Shown piece by piece: positions 1 to 7,979 of a DNA stretch of 64,000 nt. Source of the stretch: Phycisphaerae bacterium (GTDB lineage: Bacteria; Planctomycetota; Phycisphaerae; Tepidisphaerales; Tepidisphaeraceae); contig JAUJNJ010000022.1 in the NCBI GenBank assembly GCA_030448225.1, positions 1-64,000 of the forward strand, read 5' to 3'. The notes under the pieces are model-generated. The model was not told the DNA's origin. It made no database searches and saw only the letters and a list, made by a program, of their open reading frames with translations. Position numbers and translations under genes: made by a program. Position 1 is the stretch's first letter. Each line of letters begins with the position of its first letter.

Positions 1-84
1 CGCTTCAGCGGGGCCCGCCCCGGACGCACGCCCGATGATTGATGGGAGAGACAGCAACAACCCGATACGCACATCGACGTGGGC

Positions 85-591
85 TCACCCCGGCGGCTTT
101 TCCCCCGGCGGGATCTCCGGCTCGGGTTCGGGCTCGACGAGGTCCTGCGCCATCCGCCCGAGGAAGAATTGCAACTCCTGCTGCGCCACCGGCCCGGGGA
201 GCGGGTCGCGCAGGTCGTACTGGTGCGAGTGGTCCTCGGCCGAGTCGTCGCCGCGCTTTTCCCCCTCGGTGATGATGTGGTGCTCGAACGTGACGGCGTC
301 CTCATGGCTCTGCATGATCACGAGCTCGCCCCACCGCCAGGCGAGGTGGATGCGGAGCGAAAGCTGGTTGCCCCACGTGCTGACGCGGTGGACGATCCCC
401 TGCTTGGCGAGCGTCTTGACGAGCTCGTCGACGGCCGGAAAGACCGCGTTGTTCAGGAATTGCGCGTAGTTCGCGTTGTAGTCCTGCTGCGACTCCATCG
501 CCTCGCGCTCGGCGGCGAGCTTCTCGGGGGGCACGTCCTTGAACGGCCCGACCCGACCGAGCCACCACTTGGCATACGCCTTGTCTAGCAT
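85..591 (-). CDS. Hypothetical protein, 168 aa
   Basis: I do not recognise the family. The minus-strand frame gives a balanced soluble protein starting MLDKAYAKWW and ending in a Pro/Glu-rich tail (EPEPEPEIPPGEKPPG). The opposite plus frame is Arg/Leu-rich and is rejected as a shadow. No signal peptide, membrane segment or catalytic motif is visible. Aromatic and charged residues are evenly spread, as in a folded cytoplasmic protein. It is divergent from the next gene, about 100 bp away, so the spacer may hold both promoters. The reading is certain as an open frame, but the function is unknown. Confidence 0.7.
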   Translation of the reverse strand: MLDKAYAKWWLGRVGPFKDVPPEKLAAEREAMESQQDYNANYAQFLNNAVFPAVDELVKTLAKQGIVHRVSTWGNQLSLRIHLAWRWGELVIMQSHEDAVTFEHHIITEGEKRGDDSAEDHSHQYDLRDPLPGPVAQQELQFFLGRMAQDLVEPEPEPEIPPGEKPPG

Positions 592-692
592 GGGAATCAG
601 GTTAAGCCCGCCGAGCAGAAAAGTAAAAAACCGGGCGCGGCGTTAGCCAACTGTTCGCGCGTCGGCGGGTCGGTTGCTATGATGCGCGCCGG

Positions 693-1208
693 ATGCAGGT
701 GCCGTCGGGGATCGATCTCGGTGAGAACGATTACCTCCCGCTCGCCCAGTGTGCGTTTCAGCACTGGGGCGAGCGGGAGGGCGAGCCGTTCACGCGCATC
801 CGCCCGCTGACGCCCGACGCCGCCGAGCGCGTCTGGCGGCGGACGGCGTCGATGGCGGCGCAGGAGTGGGCCGCGGGCGTTAACGGGGCCGACCCCGGCG
901 AGGCGCTGCTCGACTTGCGCGCGATCGACAGTTGGACCGAGCAGACCGTCCGCGACTGGCTCCTCGATCGCGTCGGCGACCGGGATGAGTTGGTGCTCGT
1001 CTGCTACCAGCCCCGGGTCGCGATCCGCGTTCCCTGGGGCACGCTGTGCGACCACTGGCTCAAGCTCTTTTGGACCGGCGGCTGCGCCTGGCCGCTGAGC
1101 GAGCGGTGGGTGATGGTCCACGACGGCGACCGCTTCGCCATCGGCCGCCGCGGCGTGCCGGTCGTGGAACAGCCCGAACCGCTGCCCGATCCGATCGATG
1201 AGCTGTGA
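693..1208 (+). CDS. Hypothetical protein, 171 aa
   Basis: This is a soluble protein beginning MQVPSGIDLGENDYLPL and rich in Trp and acidic residues. The central part contains 'RVPWGTLCDHWLKLFWTGG', and the C-terminus (VMVHDGDRFAIGRRG) reads like an edge beta hairpin. There is no signal peptide. It is divergent from the gene at 85-591 and is followed after about 160 bp by the PHA-type gene. I could not assign a family. Codon use matches the high-GC third-position pattern of neighbouring genes, which supports it as a real gene. Confidence 0.7.
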   Translation: MQVPSGIDLGENDYLPLAQCAFQHWGEREGEPFTRIRPLTPDAAERVWRRTASMAAQEWAAGVNGADPGEALLDLRAIDSWTEQTVRDWLLDRVGDRDELVLVCYQPRVAIRVPWGTLCDHWLKLFWTGGCAWPLSERWVMVHDGDRFAIGRRGVPVVEQPEPLPDPIDEL

Positions 1209-1369
1209 GTAGGGAAGTCACGAGTGCCCGAATCGAGGATGGAGGGAGACGGTCAAGCGTGATGGTCCGCTCAAGCAGCGAAAGCGCAAGCGCCTACCAC
1301 ACCGGTCGCGCCCACCGCACGCTTTCGACCCCACCACCCCGCACTCACTCCCCGCCCTACCATTGAGCG

Positions 1370-1687
1370 ATGCGAAAGACCCTCGACGTCACGATCCCCC
1401 ACCAGCTCTCGCGCGAGGAGGCGAAGGTGCGGATCGTCTCGGGCGTGGCCCGGCTCCACACGCAGCTCGGCCCGGCGGTGACGGCGCAGCACTTCGAGCA
1501 GATGTGGCAGGACTACCGCATGACCTTCAAGGTGACCGCCTCCGGGCAGAGCATCAACGGCTGGGTCGACGTCGAAGCCGACGCGCTGAAGGTGTCGATC
1601 GACCTGCCGTGGATCCTGGCCGTCTTCGCCGACGTGATCCGCGGCCGCGTGAGCGACGAGGGGCGCAAGCTATTGGAGAAGAAGTAG
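1370..1687 (+). CDS. Polyhydroxyalkanoic acid system family protein (PHA_gran_rgn-like)
   Basis: This 105-residue protein starts MRKTLDVTIPHQLSREEAKVRI, continues with a helix containing 'GPAVTAQHFEQMWQ', and has a beta-rich second half (MTFKVTASGQSINGWVDVEADALKVSIDLPW). That order matches the small family annotated as polyhydroxyalkanoic acid system or granule-region protein. The family occurs widely in bacteria, including many without an obvious PHA operon, so a role in granules is not assured. No phaC or phasin neighbours are present here. The start at 1370 is the first ATG of the only frame with normal codon use. Confidence 0.75.
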   Translation: MRKTLDVTIPHQLSREEAKVRIVSGVARLHTQLGPAVTAQHFEQMWQDYRMTFKVTASGQSINGWVDVEADALKVSIDLPWILAVFADVIRGRVSDEGRKLLEKK

Positions 1688-2021
1688 GTGCGGGATCATC
1701 GCGTCGCTCCAGACGCGTGCGAAAGCCACTCGTCTTTTCCGTACCGACTATCGGGCTTCCGACCGCGGCCACGAAGTGACGCCCGAGATCTCGCAACCCG
1801 GTTCTTGGCGACCGGTGCATCCACGTGCGCGGCGGCAGTAGCGATCCGAGAGCTACAAAGACATTTCCGTCGCAGTTCGTTCGATGACGCCCCGCACAGG
1901 CGGCCCGAACGGCCGGGTTCGGCGGGCGGCAACCGGGCTCAGTAGTCCGGCACACCCTTTGCAATTCCCTTTGACGGCTGGCGTTCCCGGAACGGGAACG
2001 CCCTAACGATCGGAGGATCAG
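1688..2021 (+). promoter_or_regulatory. Gene-free spacer with a perfect hairpin at 1980-2002
   Basis: No convincing gene lies here. Just before the small gene at 2022 there is a perfect 10-bp inverted repeat, GGCGTTCCCG (1980-1989) and CGGGAACGCC (1993-2002), around the triloop GAA. A TTGACG hexamer precedes it at 1971-1976. The palindrome sits about 10 bases upstream of a GGAGG ribosome site, so it could be an operator or a 5' leader hairpin. There is no T tract, which argues against an intrinsic terminator. Confidence 0.45.
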
Positions 2022-2150
2022 ATGGTTCCCATGCTATCGGAGATGATGATGCTGGCGGCGGCCGGCTGGGCGTTCCTCGTCTGGCTGCTCGGCGGCGGCG
2101 TCGGGCTCGCGATCGTCGTGTTCGTCGTGCTCAAACTGCTCGGCAAGTGA
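2022..2150 (+). CDS. Small single-pass membrane protein, 42 aa
   Basis: An ATG at 2022 follows a clear GGAGG at about 2012-2016. It opens 42 codons ending in TGA at 2148. The peptide begins MVPMLSEMMMLAAAGWAFLV and continues as one long hydrophobic stretch with a GGGVG kink, ending in the positively charged tail LKLLGK. It is therefore a single transmembrane helix with a short cytoplasmic tail. It resembles other small membrane peptides only in general character, and I do not recognise a family. The strong ribosome site and the hairpin just upstream support real expression. Confidence 0.6.
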   Translation: MVPMLSEMMMLAAAGWAFLVWLLGGGVGLAIVVFVVLKLLGK

Positions 2151-2314
2151 CACACGAGGATCGGGAGGACTTACACCCGCCGTGGGTCTGTCTCATAGGT
2201 CCGGGCGCTCCAGCGGCGCGCGGGCTATCGCTTGCGTCTCCGCGATGCCTGAATCGCGAAGACGCAAGCGATCTCCCAATGATCTGATGATGAGGATGGG
2301 TGGCGCCGACCGCC

Positions 2315-3052
2315 TCACCGCTTCGGCGCCTTCTTATCGCGGGCGCCGGTTCGCTTCGCTTGCGCCGCCGCCTTGTCTTCGCGGGCGAACGCGAGGCGGA
2401 TCGCTTCGGGCTCGGCGGGCGACGCCTTCGTGCCGTGGGCGGTCAGCTCGTCGTACGCGCCGCCGACCCGGCCGACGCGGCCGTTGGTGTCGTTCAGGTA
2501 CTGATCGGCGAGCGTCTGCATGAGCGACTTCAGCGCCGCCTGCGTCGCCGCCTCCTTCGTGGCCCCCTCGCCGGTCGCGCCGCGGCCGACGTAGGCGTCG
2601 GCGAGGCCCTTGGCGACCGTGTGGGCCGTCAGGTAGATCTTCTCGGTGATCTGGCGGTGCCCCTCCTCGTGCGCCTCGAGCTTCGCGCTGGCGCCCTTCG
2701 GGAGCCAGATCGTGATCTTGCAGTTCAGCTCCAGCCCGATCCCCTGCGTGCGGATCGAGGACGTCCACCCGCCGGACTTCTTCTTCGTGCTGCCCGGCGT
2801 GTAGGAGACGCTCGTCTTCACCGCGAAGTGCGACGCCGTGACCGCCGCCTCGTTGCCGCTCAGCGGCGGCATGTCCGCCGGCGGGTTGGCGGGGTCGAAC
2901 GTGCGGCGCACGACCTCGACCGGGTGCTTCACGACCTTCAGCGGCGGCGCGCCCCCCGCCGGCGCCGCGGCCGCCGGCGCCGTCGTCGCCATGCCAGCCA
3001 GGGCCAGCATCGTGACCAGCGCGCGCATTACGCGGCTTTTCGACCAGATCAC
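2315..3052 (-). CDS. Secreted DUF922-like protein with HEEGH motif
   Basis: The protein has a hydrophobic signal peptide (RALVTMLALAGMATTAPAAAA). A beta-rich region follows, then 'LEAHEEGHRQITEKIY' with an HExGH-type zinc-protease motif around residues 128-132, and then a helical tail rich in Ala and Lys. This layout fits DUF922, the putative secreted Zn-dependent protease family, in which the HEEGH box is characteristic. Proteolysis has not been shown for most members, so activity is inferred. The alternative start MRALVTML (eight codons in) places the signal peptide better. The gene is monocistronic and divergent from the gene at 3276. Confidence 0.7.
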   Translation of the reverse strand: MIWSKSRVMRALVTMLALAGMATTAPAAAAPAGGAPPLKVVKHPVEVVRRTFDPANPPADMPPLSGNEAAVTASHFAVKTSVSYTPGSTKKKSGGWTSSIRTQGIGLELNCKITIWLPKGASAKLEAHEEGHRQITEKIYLTAHTVAKGLADAYVGRGATGEGATKEAATQAALKSLMQTLADQYLNDTNGRVGRVGGAYDELTAHGTKASPAEPEAIRLAFAREDKAAAQAKRTGARDKKAPKR

Positions 3053-3275
3053 CGACGGCTCTAACCCCAGGGCAGTCCCCTCCGGTTCGTCCGGCGATTC
3101 TACGCCCGCCGCACGTGCCGCGTCGTTCGTCCGCGGCGGGCAGGAACCGGCGCGGGCGGCACGCGCGGCCTGTGCGAATTTGACCGACAGTGACGGCCCG
3201 AACCGGCCCCGCGCGAAATGACCCTACGCGCGACGGCGCTTCTCGGGTAAGACGTGGGGTTTGGAGACAGCGATC

Positions 3276-3845
3276 ATGGCACAGGACGTCATCCCCCACG
3301 TGGCCGAGCGGTACCAGGTGAGCGTCGACGCGGCCCGGCAGGTCGAGAGCGCGCTGCGGCGGACGAACGGCCGCCAGGCGCAGTTCGACCACCCGGACCT
3401 CGGCGGGCACGGGCAGTGGATGCCGGGGATGATCATGATCGGCACGATGGGCGACTGCCAGCTCCGCAGCCGCGTGCAGGGCCTGTGCGAGGAGATCGCC
3501 GCGATCGTGACCGGCTCGGAAACCGCCGCCCCCGCCGCCCTCGCCCGCGACCCCGCCACCGGCGCCGCGTCCGCCTGCTCGCCGCTGCCGGCCGGCGAGA
3601 GCTGGTGGCCGGCCATGTTCGGGCACCCGTCGAGCGAGGGGCAGCAGAACGGCGTGCGCTACGCCTACTTCCCCGCCCAGAACCGCCTGCTCGTGCAGAT
3701 CGCCGGCCGCATCGACGCGTTCGACACCGCCGGGCGGCAGATCACCGGCGTCTCGCAGCAGCAGAGCCACGACTACAACCTCCACTTCACCGGCCCCGCC
3801 GGCGAGGTGACGCTCGGGTCGCTCGAACGGGTCAAGCTCGCGTAA
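3276..3845 (+). CDS. SHOCT-like domain protein
   Basis: The first ATG of the frame is at 3261, but MAQDVIPHVAERYQVSVDA from 3276 is the more natural start. The N-terminal half carries 'LGGHGQWMPGMIMIGTMGD', a signature I associate with a small bacterial family often annotated as SHOCT-domain proteins. The middle is an Ala/Pro linker. The C-terminal half (about residues 100-189) starts 'SWWPAMFGHPSSEGQQNGVRY' and is beta-rich without membrane segments. The role is unknown; related proteins are usually orphan cytoplasmic genes. The sequence is intact, and the gene is followed by an inverted repeat and a strong terminator. Confidence 0.6.
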   Translation: MAQDVIPHVAERYQVSVDAARQVESALRRTNGRQAQFDHPDLGGHGQWMPGMIMIGTMGDCQLRSRVQGLCEEIAAIVTGSETAAPAALARDPATGAASACSPLPAGESWWPAMFGHPSSEGQQNGVRYAYFPAQNRLLVQIAGRIDAFDTAGRQITGVSQQQSHDYNLHFTGPAGEVTLGSLERVKLA

Positions 3846-3955
3846 GTCTTCCGCGCGGCGCACTGAACGTTGACCGTTTAGCCTCGCTGTTTACCGGGCG
3901 AACTCGCGAGCCGGCCGGAGCGGTTCTTGGCCGACAGCCGCATCCTCGAGCGAAT

Positions 3956-4056
3956 GTCATCCCCGAGGAGAGCGGTAGCCACCCGACGCATCTCGGGATG
4001 GTGGAACGCGCCGCCTCCGTCCCGAGATGGGTCGTCGCTGTCGCTCCTCGGGATGA
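3956..4056. repeat. Intergenic inverted repeat, 'GTCATCCCCGAGGAG' word family
   Basis: The left arm (3956-4001) begins GTCATCCCCGAGGAG and ends CATCTCGGGATGG. The right arm (4017-4056) is its imperfect reverse complement, ending CTCCTCGGGATGAC. The loop is about 15 bases. It lies in the gene-free spacer after the SHOCT-like gene. It is one of nine such structures in the window. Confidence 0.75.
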
Positions 4057-4181
4057 CGCTGCTCTGTCGCGACGACTGTTACACCCTGTCCGCCCGCGCA
4101 CGCGATTGGAACGAAGGCTCCTCGACAACGACATGCCTTCGCTCCGGACGCGGCGATTAGAAGTACTCAAACGCAGAAACA

Positions 4182-4213
4182 CCGACGCCCGGCGCGATTG
4201 CGCCGGGCGTCGG
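4182..4213. terminator. Bidirectional intrinsic terminator
   Basis: A perfect 14-bp stem (4182-4195 with 4200-4213, loop GATT) is followed on the plus strand by GGTTTTA. On the minus strand it is followed by GGTGTTTC. It sits between the convergent SHOCT-like gene (plus) and the pilus ATPase operon (minus), so it can stop transcription from both sides. Confidence 0.85.
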
Positions 4214-4308
4214 GGTTTTAGTTAGATCGACAAACCCTCGATGGGTTATTATTACATGATAGTCTGGCCGACCACCTCATCCAAGCTCGTGATTCCGTCG
4301 TTAATAGC

Positions 4309-6501
4309 CTACAGGCCGCTCTGGCGGCGCGTGCGCCTGGCGCGCGTGCGGGCCACGGCGCGGTGCACCTGCGTGCTGGCATGCTTCACGATCATGTCGC
4401 GCATCTCGTCGTCGAGCAGCATGATCTCGTAGATGCCCTGCCGGCCGCGGTAGCCGGTGTTGTTGCAGTTGTCGCACCCCTTGCCGAAGAAGAACGTCTG
4501 CTTGCCGGCGACCTCTCGGAGCGGAGGTCGAGCTCCATGAGCTGTTCCTCGGTCGGCACGTACGGCTCCTTGCACTTCTGGCACAGCCGCCGCACGAGCG
4601 GCTGGGCGACGATCCCTCGAGCACGGCCGTCACGAGGAACGGCTCGAGGCCGAGGTCGAGCAGTCGGGCGATCGCCGACGGCGCGTCGTTCGTGTGGAGC
4701 GTGCTGAACACCAGGTGGCCGGTGAGACGCCTCTGCACGGGAGATCTCGGCCGTCTCCTTGTCGCGGATCTCGCCGACGAGGATCGTGTCCGGGTCCTGT
4801 CGCAGCATCGCGCGCAGGATGCGGCCGAACGTCAGCTCGATCTCGGGCTTGATCTGGCACTCGATGATGCCGTCGATGTCGTACTCGACCGGGTCCTCGG
4901 CGGTGATCAGCTTCGCTGGGGTCGTTCGCTCGGCGCAGGGCCGAGTAGAGCGTGGTCGTCTTGCCCGAGCCGGTCGGGCCGGTGACGATCACGATGCCGT
5001 TGGGCTTGTGGATCAGCTGGCGGATCGTGTTCAGGTCGTCGTCGCGCATGCCGAGGCGGTCGAGGTCGAGGCTGACGTTGCCCTGGTCGAGCACCTGCAT
5101 GACGACCGCCTCGCCGAACATCGTCGGCAGCACGTTGACGCGCAGGTCGATCGGCTGGTTGTTCACGTTCAGCTCGATGCGACCGTCCTGCGGCATGCGC
5201 CGCTCGGCGATGTCGAGGTTCGCCATGACCTTCACGCGCGAGCTGATGGCGGCGGCGATGTGCGAGGGCGGCGGCATCATCTCGTAGAGGACGCCGTCGA
5301 TGCAAGCGCATCTTGAACTCGTCCTCGAACGGCTCGAAGTGGATGTCCGACGCCTTGTCCTTGATCGCCTGGAGCAGCACGAGGTTGATCAGCTTGCGGA
5401 CCGGGTTGGAGTCGGCCGCGTCCTTGAGCGTGTCGAGGTCGATCGACTCGCCCCGGTTCTTCAGGTCCTTGAGGGTCGAGTCGGTGTTCAACTCGCTGAG
5501 GATGTCGCCGAGGCTGTCCGCCGCGGTGTTGTACAGCTTGTTGATCATCTTCTCGAGCTGCTCGGGGTCGGCGAGCATCGGCTTGACGTCGTAGCCGTAG
5601 TGGGCCCGCAGATCGTCGAGCGCGCGGTAGTTGTCGTGGCTCGCCATGGCGACCACGAGCTTGCCGGCCGGGTCGAACTCGATCGGCAGGACCTTCTGCG
5701 TCGTGGCGATCTGGCGCGGGGACGGCGGCGACGACGTTCGGCGGATCGTGCGGCCCTCGAGGTTGACGTACTCGTACCCGAGCTTGTGCGGCCGAGCGCG
5801 AAGTTCAGGTCGGCGTCCTTCACGTAGCCGAGGTCGACGAGGATGCGGCCCAGCCGCGCCGCCCTTGCTCTTCTGGAACGTCGCCAGGCCTCGACGACCT
5901 GCTCGCGGTTGACCTTCCCATCTTCGTCAGCACGCGGCCGATCGGGCGGCCCTTGAGCTCGGCGATCGGCGGCGGGCCGCCTGCGGGGGCGGCGGCCGGC
6001 GGGGGGCGGGGGCCGCGCCCGCGGGACGCGCGGGGGCGGCGGCGGACGCGCCCGGCGGGACGCGCGGGGCGGGCGCGCCCGGCTGGACGCCGGCGCCGGT
6101 CGCGGCGCGCCGGGCGGGCGCGCCCGGGCCGGGGCGCGCCGGCGGCGCGCGTCGGGACGGGCGCGTTCGACGGGCGGCCGGCCGGGCACGCCGCTCGCGG
6201 GGCGCGGCGCGCCGGGGACGATCGCGGGGTTCGGACGGGCCGTGGCCGGGCGCGCGGCAGCGCCGGCGGGCTTCGTGCCGGCGCGTCGGACAGGGCGTAC
6301 GGGTCGTCCTTGGCGGACGGCACGACCTTGTTCGCCGGCATCCCCGCCGGGGTCGGCGGCGCGCTGGCGCCGATCTCCAGCGCCCTTGGGGGTCGTGTTC
6401 GGGTTCGGCGGCCGGCATGCCGGCGGGCGCGGTTCGTGCGGTTGGGGTCCTGCGGGGGCGCCGGACGGCGACGGGGCGGCGGGCGGGGTGGCTCGGGACA
6501 T
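4309..6501 (-). CDS. GspE/PilB-type secretion or pilus ATPase, frameshifted
   Basis: Pieces in three frames join into one ATPase of about 730 residues. The first is a Pro/Ala-rich N-terminal third (6501 to about 5950). Next comes a GspE N-terminal-type segment ('[12 protein letters not shown]', then '[20 protein letters not shown]'), then '[20 protein letters not shown]'. The catalytic domain follows, with Walker [11 protein letters not shown] near 4970 and the His box [14 protein letters not shown] near 4710. A zinc motif ([18 protein letters not shown]) ends it. Such ATPases power pilin assembly or type II secretion. At least six frame breaks occur. The intact paralogue at 7980-9758 and the pilT gene between them show a pilus operon. 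I infer sequencing error rather than a dead gene. Confidence 0.75.
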
Positions 6502-6515
6502 AATCTACCTCTTCC

Positions 6516-6614
6516 TATTTTGATTTTGGGTTGCGGATTTTGGATTGAACAGGCACGACTCCGGGGGCGCGGTTCGTCCCACGATCCGAAATCGCAAATC
6601 CAAAATCCAAAATA
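6516..6614. repeat. Intergenic inverted repeat, 'TCCAAAATCC' word family
   Basis: The left arm (6516-6546, TATTTTGATTTTGGGTTG...) and right arm (6583-6614, ...AATCCAAAATCCAAAATA) are imperfect reverse complements around a GC-rich loop of about 36 bases. The arms are far more AT-rich than the genome. The repeat fills the whole spacer between pilT and the downstream ATPase gene, so it is probably transcribed within the operon. Confidence 0.8.
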
Positions 6615-6620
6615 CGCGGT

Positions 6621-7855
6621 TCACTTCTTCTGCTGCATCTTCAACATGCGCTCGCGGTTGGCCTGGATCAGCGCGCTTCTCGGCCTCGCCGTTGGCCTTG
6701 GCCTTGGCCCCGTCGCCGCCGGCCGCCGCCGGGCCGCCGCCCTCCTCGACCTCGGCGAGCAGCGCGTCGTCGGCCTTGGTGACCATCAGGCCGCTGCTGC
6801 ATCTTGTCGACCATCTGGCCGGGGTTCTTGCTCTTGTCGATCGCCTCTTCCATGCTGATCTTGCCGCTGGTGAACAGGGCCCACAAGTGGTCGTCGAGCA
6901 GCTGCATGCCGAAGCGCTTGCCGGTCTGGATCTCGGAGTCGATGCGGAAGCTCTTGTTCTCGCGGATCAGGTTCTGGATGCCCGGCGTCACGTACATGAA
7001 CTCGTACGCCGCGACCATGCCGTCGGTGTCGACGCGCGGGCACAGCGCCTGGCTCAGCACGGCGATCAGGTTGCCGGCCAACTGCACGCGGACCTGCTCC
7101 TGCTGGTCGGTCGGGAACGCGTCGATCAGGCGGTTGATCGTCGACGCGGCGCCCGACGTGTGGAGCGTGCCGAAGACGAGGTGCCCGGTCTCGGCGGCGG
7201 TGATGGCGGAGCTGATCGTCACGAGGTCGCGCATCTCGCCGACGAGCATCACGTCCGGGTCCTGCCGCAGCGCGCGGCGCAGCGCCTCGGAGAAGCTCGG
7301 GCAGTCGGTGCCGATCTCGCGCTGCACGACCACCGACTTCTTGTGCGGGTGGTAGTACTCGATCGGCTCCTCCATCGTGATGATGTGCTTGTCGTAGTTG
7401 ATGTTGATGTAGTTGATCATCGCCGCCAGCGTCGTGGTCTTGCCCGAGCCGGTCGGCCCGGTGACCAGGAACATCCCGCGGGGGCGGCGGCAGATCTGCT
7501 CGGCCATCTTCGGCAGGCCGATCTGCTCGAACGTCAGCAGCGTGTTGGGGATCCGCCGCAGCACCATGCTGGCGTACCCCTTCTGCTTGAAGATCGCGAC
7601 GCGGAAGCGCGCCTCGGTGCCGTAGGCGAAGCCGAAGTCGCCGCTGCCGGTCTCCTCGAACTCCTGCTGGATGCGCTCGGGCGTGATCGACTTCATCAGC
7701 GCCATCGTGTCCTCGGCCTCGAGGACCTTCGTCTGCAGCTCGCGCATCCCGCCGTGCAGGCGCAGCACCGGCGGCTTGCCGACGGCCAGGTGCAGGTCGC
7801 TGGCCTTCTTCTTCACGACGGTCTCGAGCAATCGGTCAATCTGAATCGTTGCCAT
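6621..7855 (-). CDS. pilT: Type IV pilus retraction ATPase PilT
   Basis: The N-terminus (MATIQIDRLLETVVKKKASDLHLA) is a typical PilT start. Walker [11 protein letters not shown] lies around residue 134, Walker B is 'DPDVMLVGEMRD', and the His box is 'GHLVFGTLHTSGAASTINRL'. PilT hydrolyses ATP to retract type IV pili, which drives twitching and DNA uptake. The frame is clean to about codon 350, then breaks twice. The natural end is recovered as ALIQANRERMLKMQQKK with TGA at 6621-6623. A glycine/alanine-rich linker with 'KAKANGEAEK' precedes it. The gene lies between two GspE/PilB genes in one minus-strand operon. Confidence 0.9.
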
Positions 7856-7865
7856 GGCGTACTCA

Positions 7866-7974
7866 GTTGCTAATGGCCAGGAGAAGTTGCTAGTTGCTCG
7901 TCGTCAGTTGCCGGTCAATGCCCGCCGCGTCGTCGCGTCCTTCGCTAGCAACCAGCGACTGACAACTTCCCGAT
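7866..7974. repeat. Intergenic inverted repeat, 'AGTTGCTAGTTGCT' word family
   Basis: The left part (about 7866-7912) is built of AGTTGCTA, GTTGCTCG and GTCAGTTG words. The right part (about 7948-7974) carries their reverse complements (GCTAGCAACCAGCGACTGACAACTT). The loop is about 35 bases. It fills the spacer between the intact GspE-type gene and pilT, so it too is inside the operon transcript. Confidence 0.75.
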
Positions 7975-7979
7975 CATCC

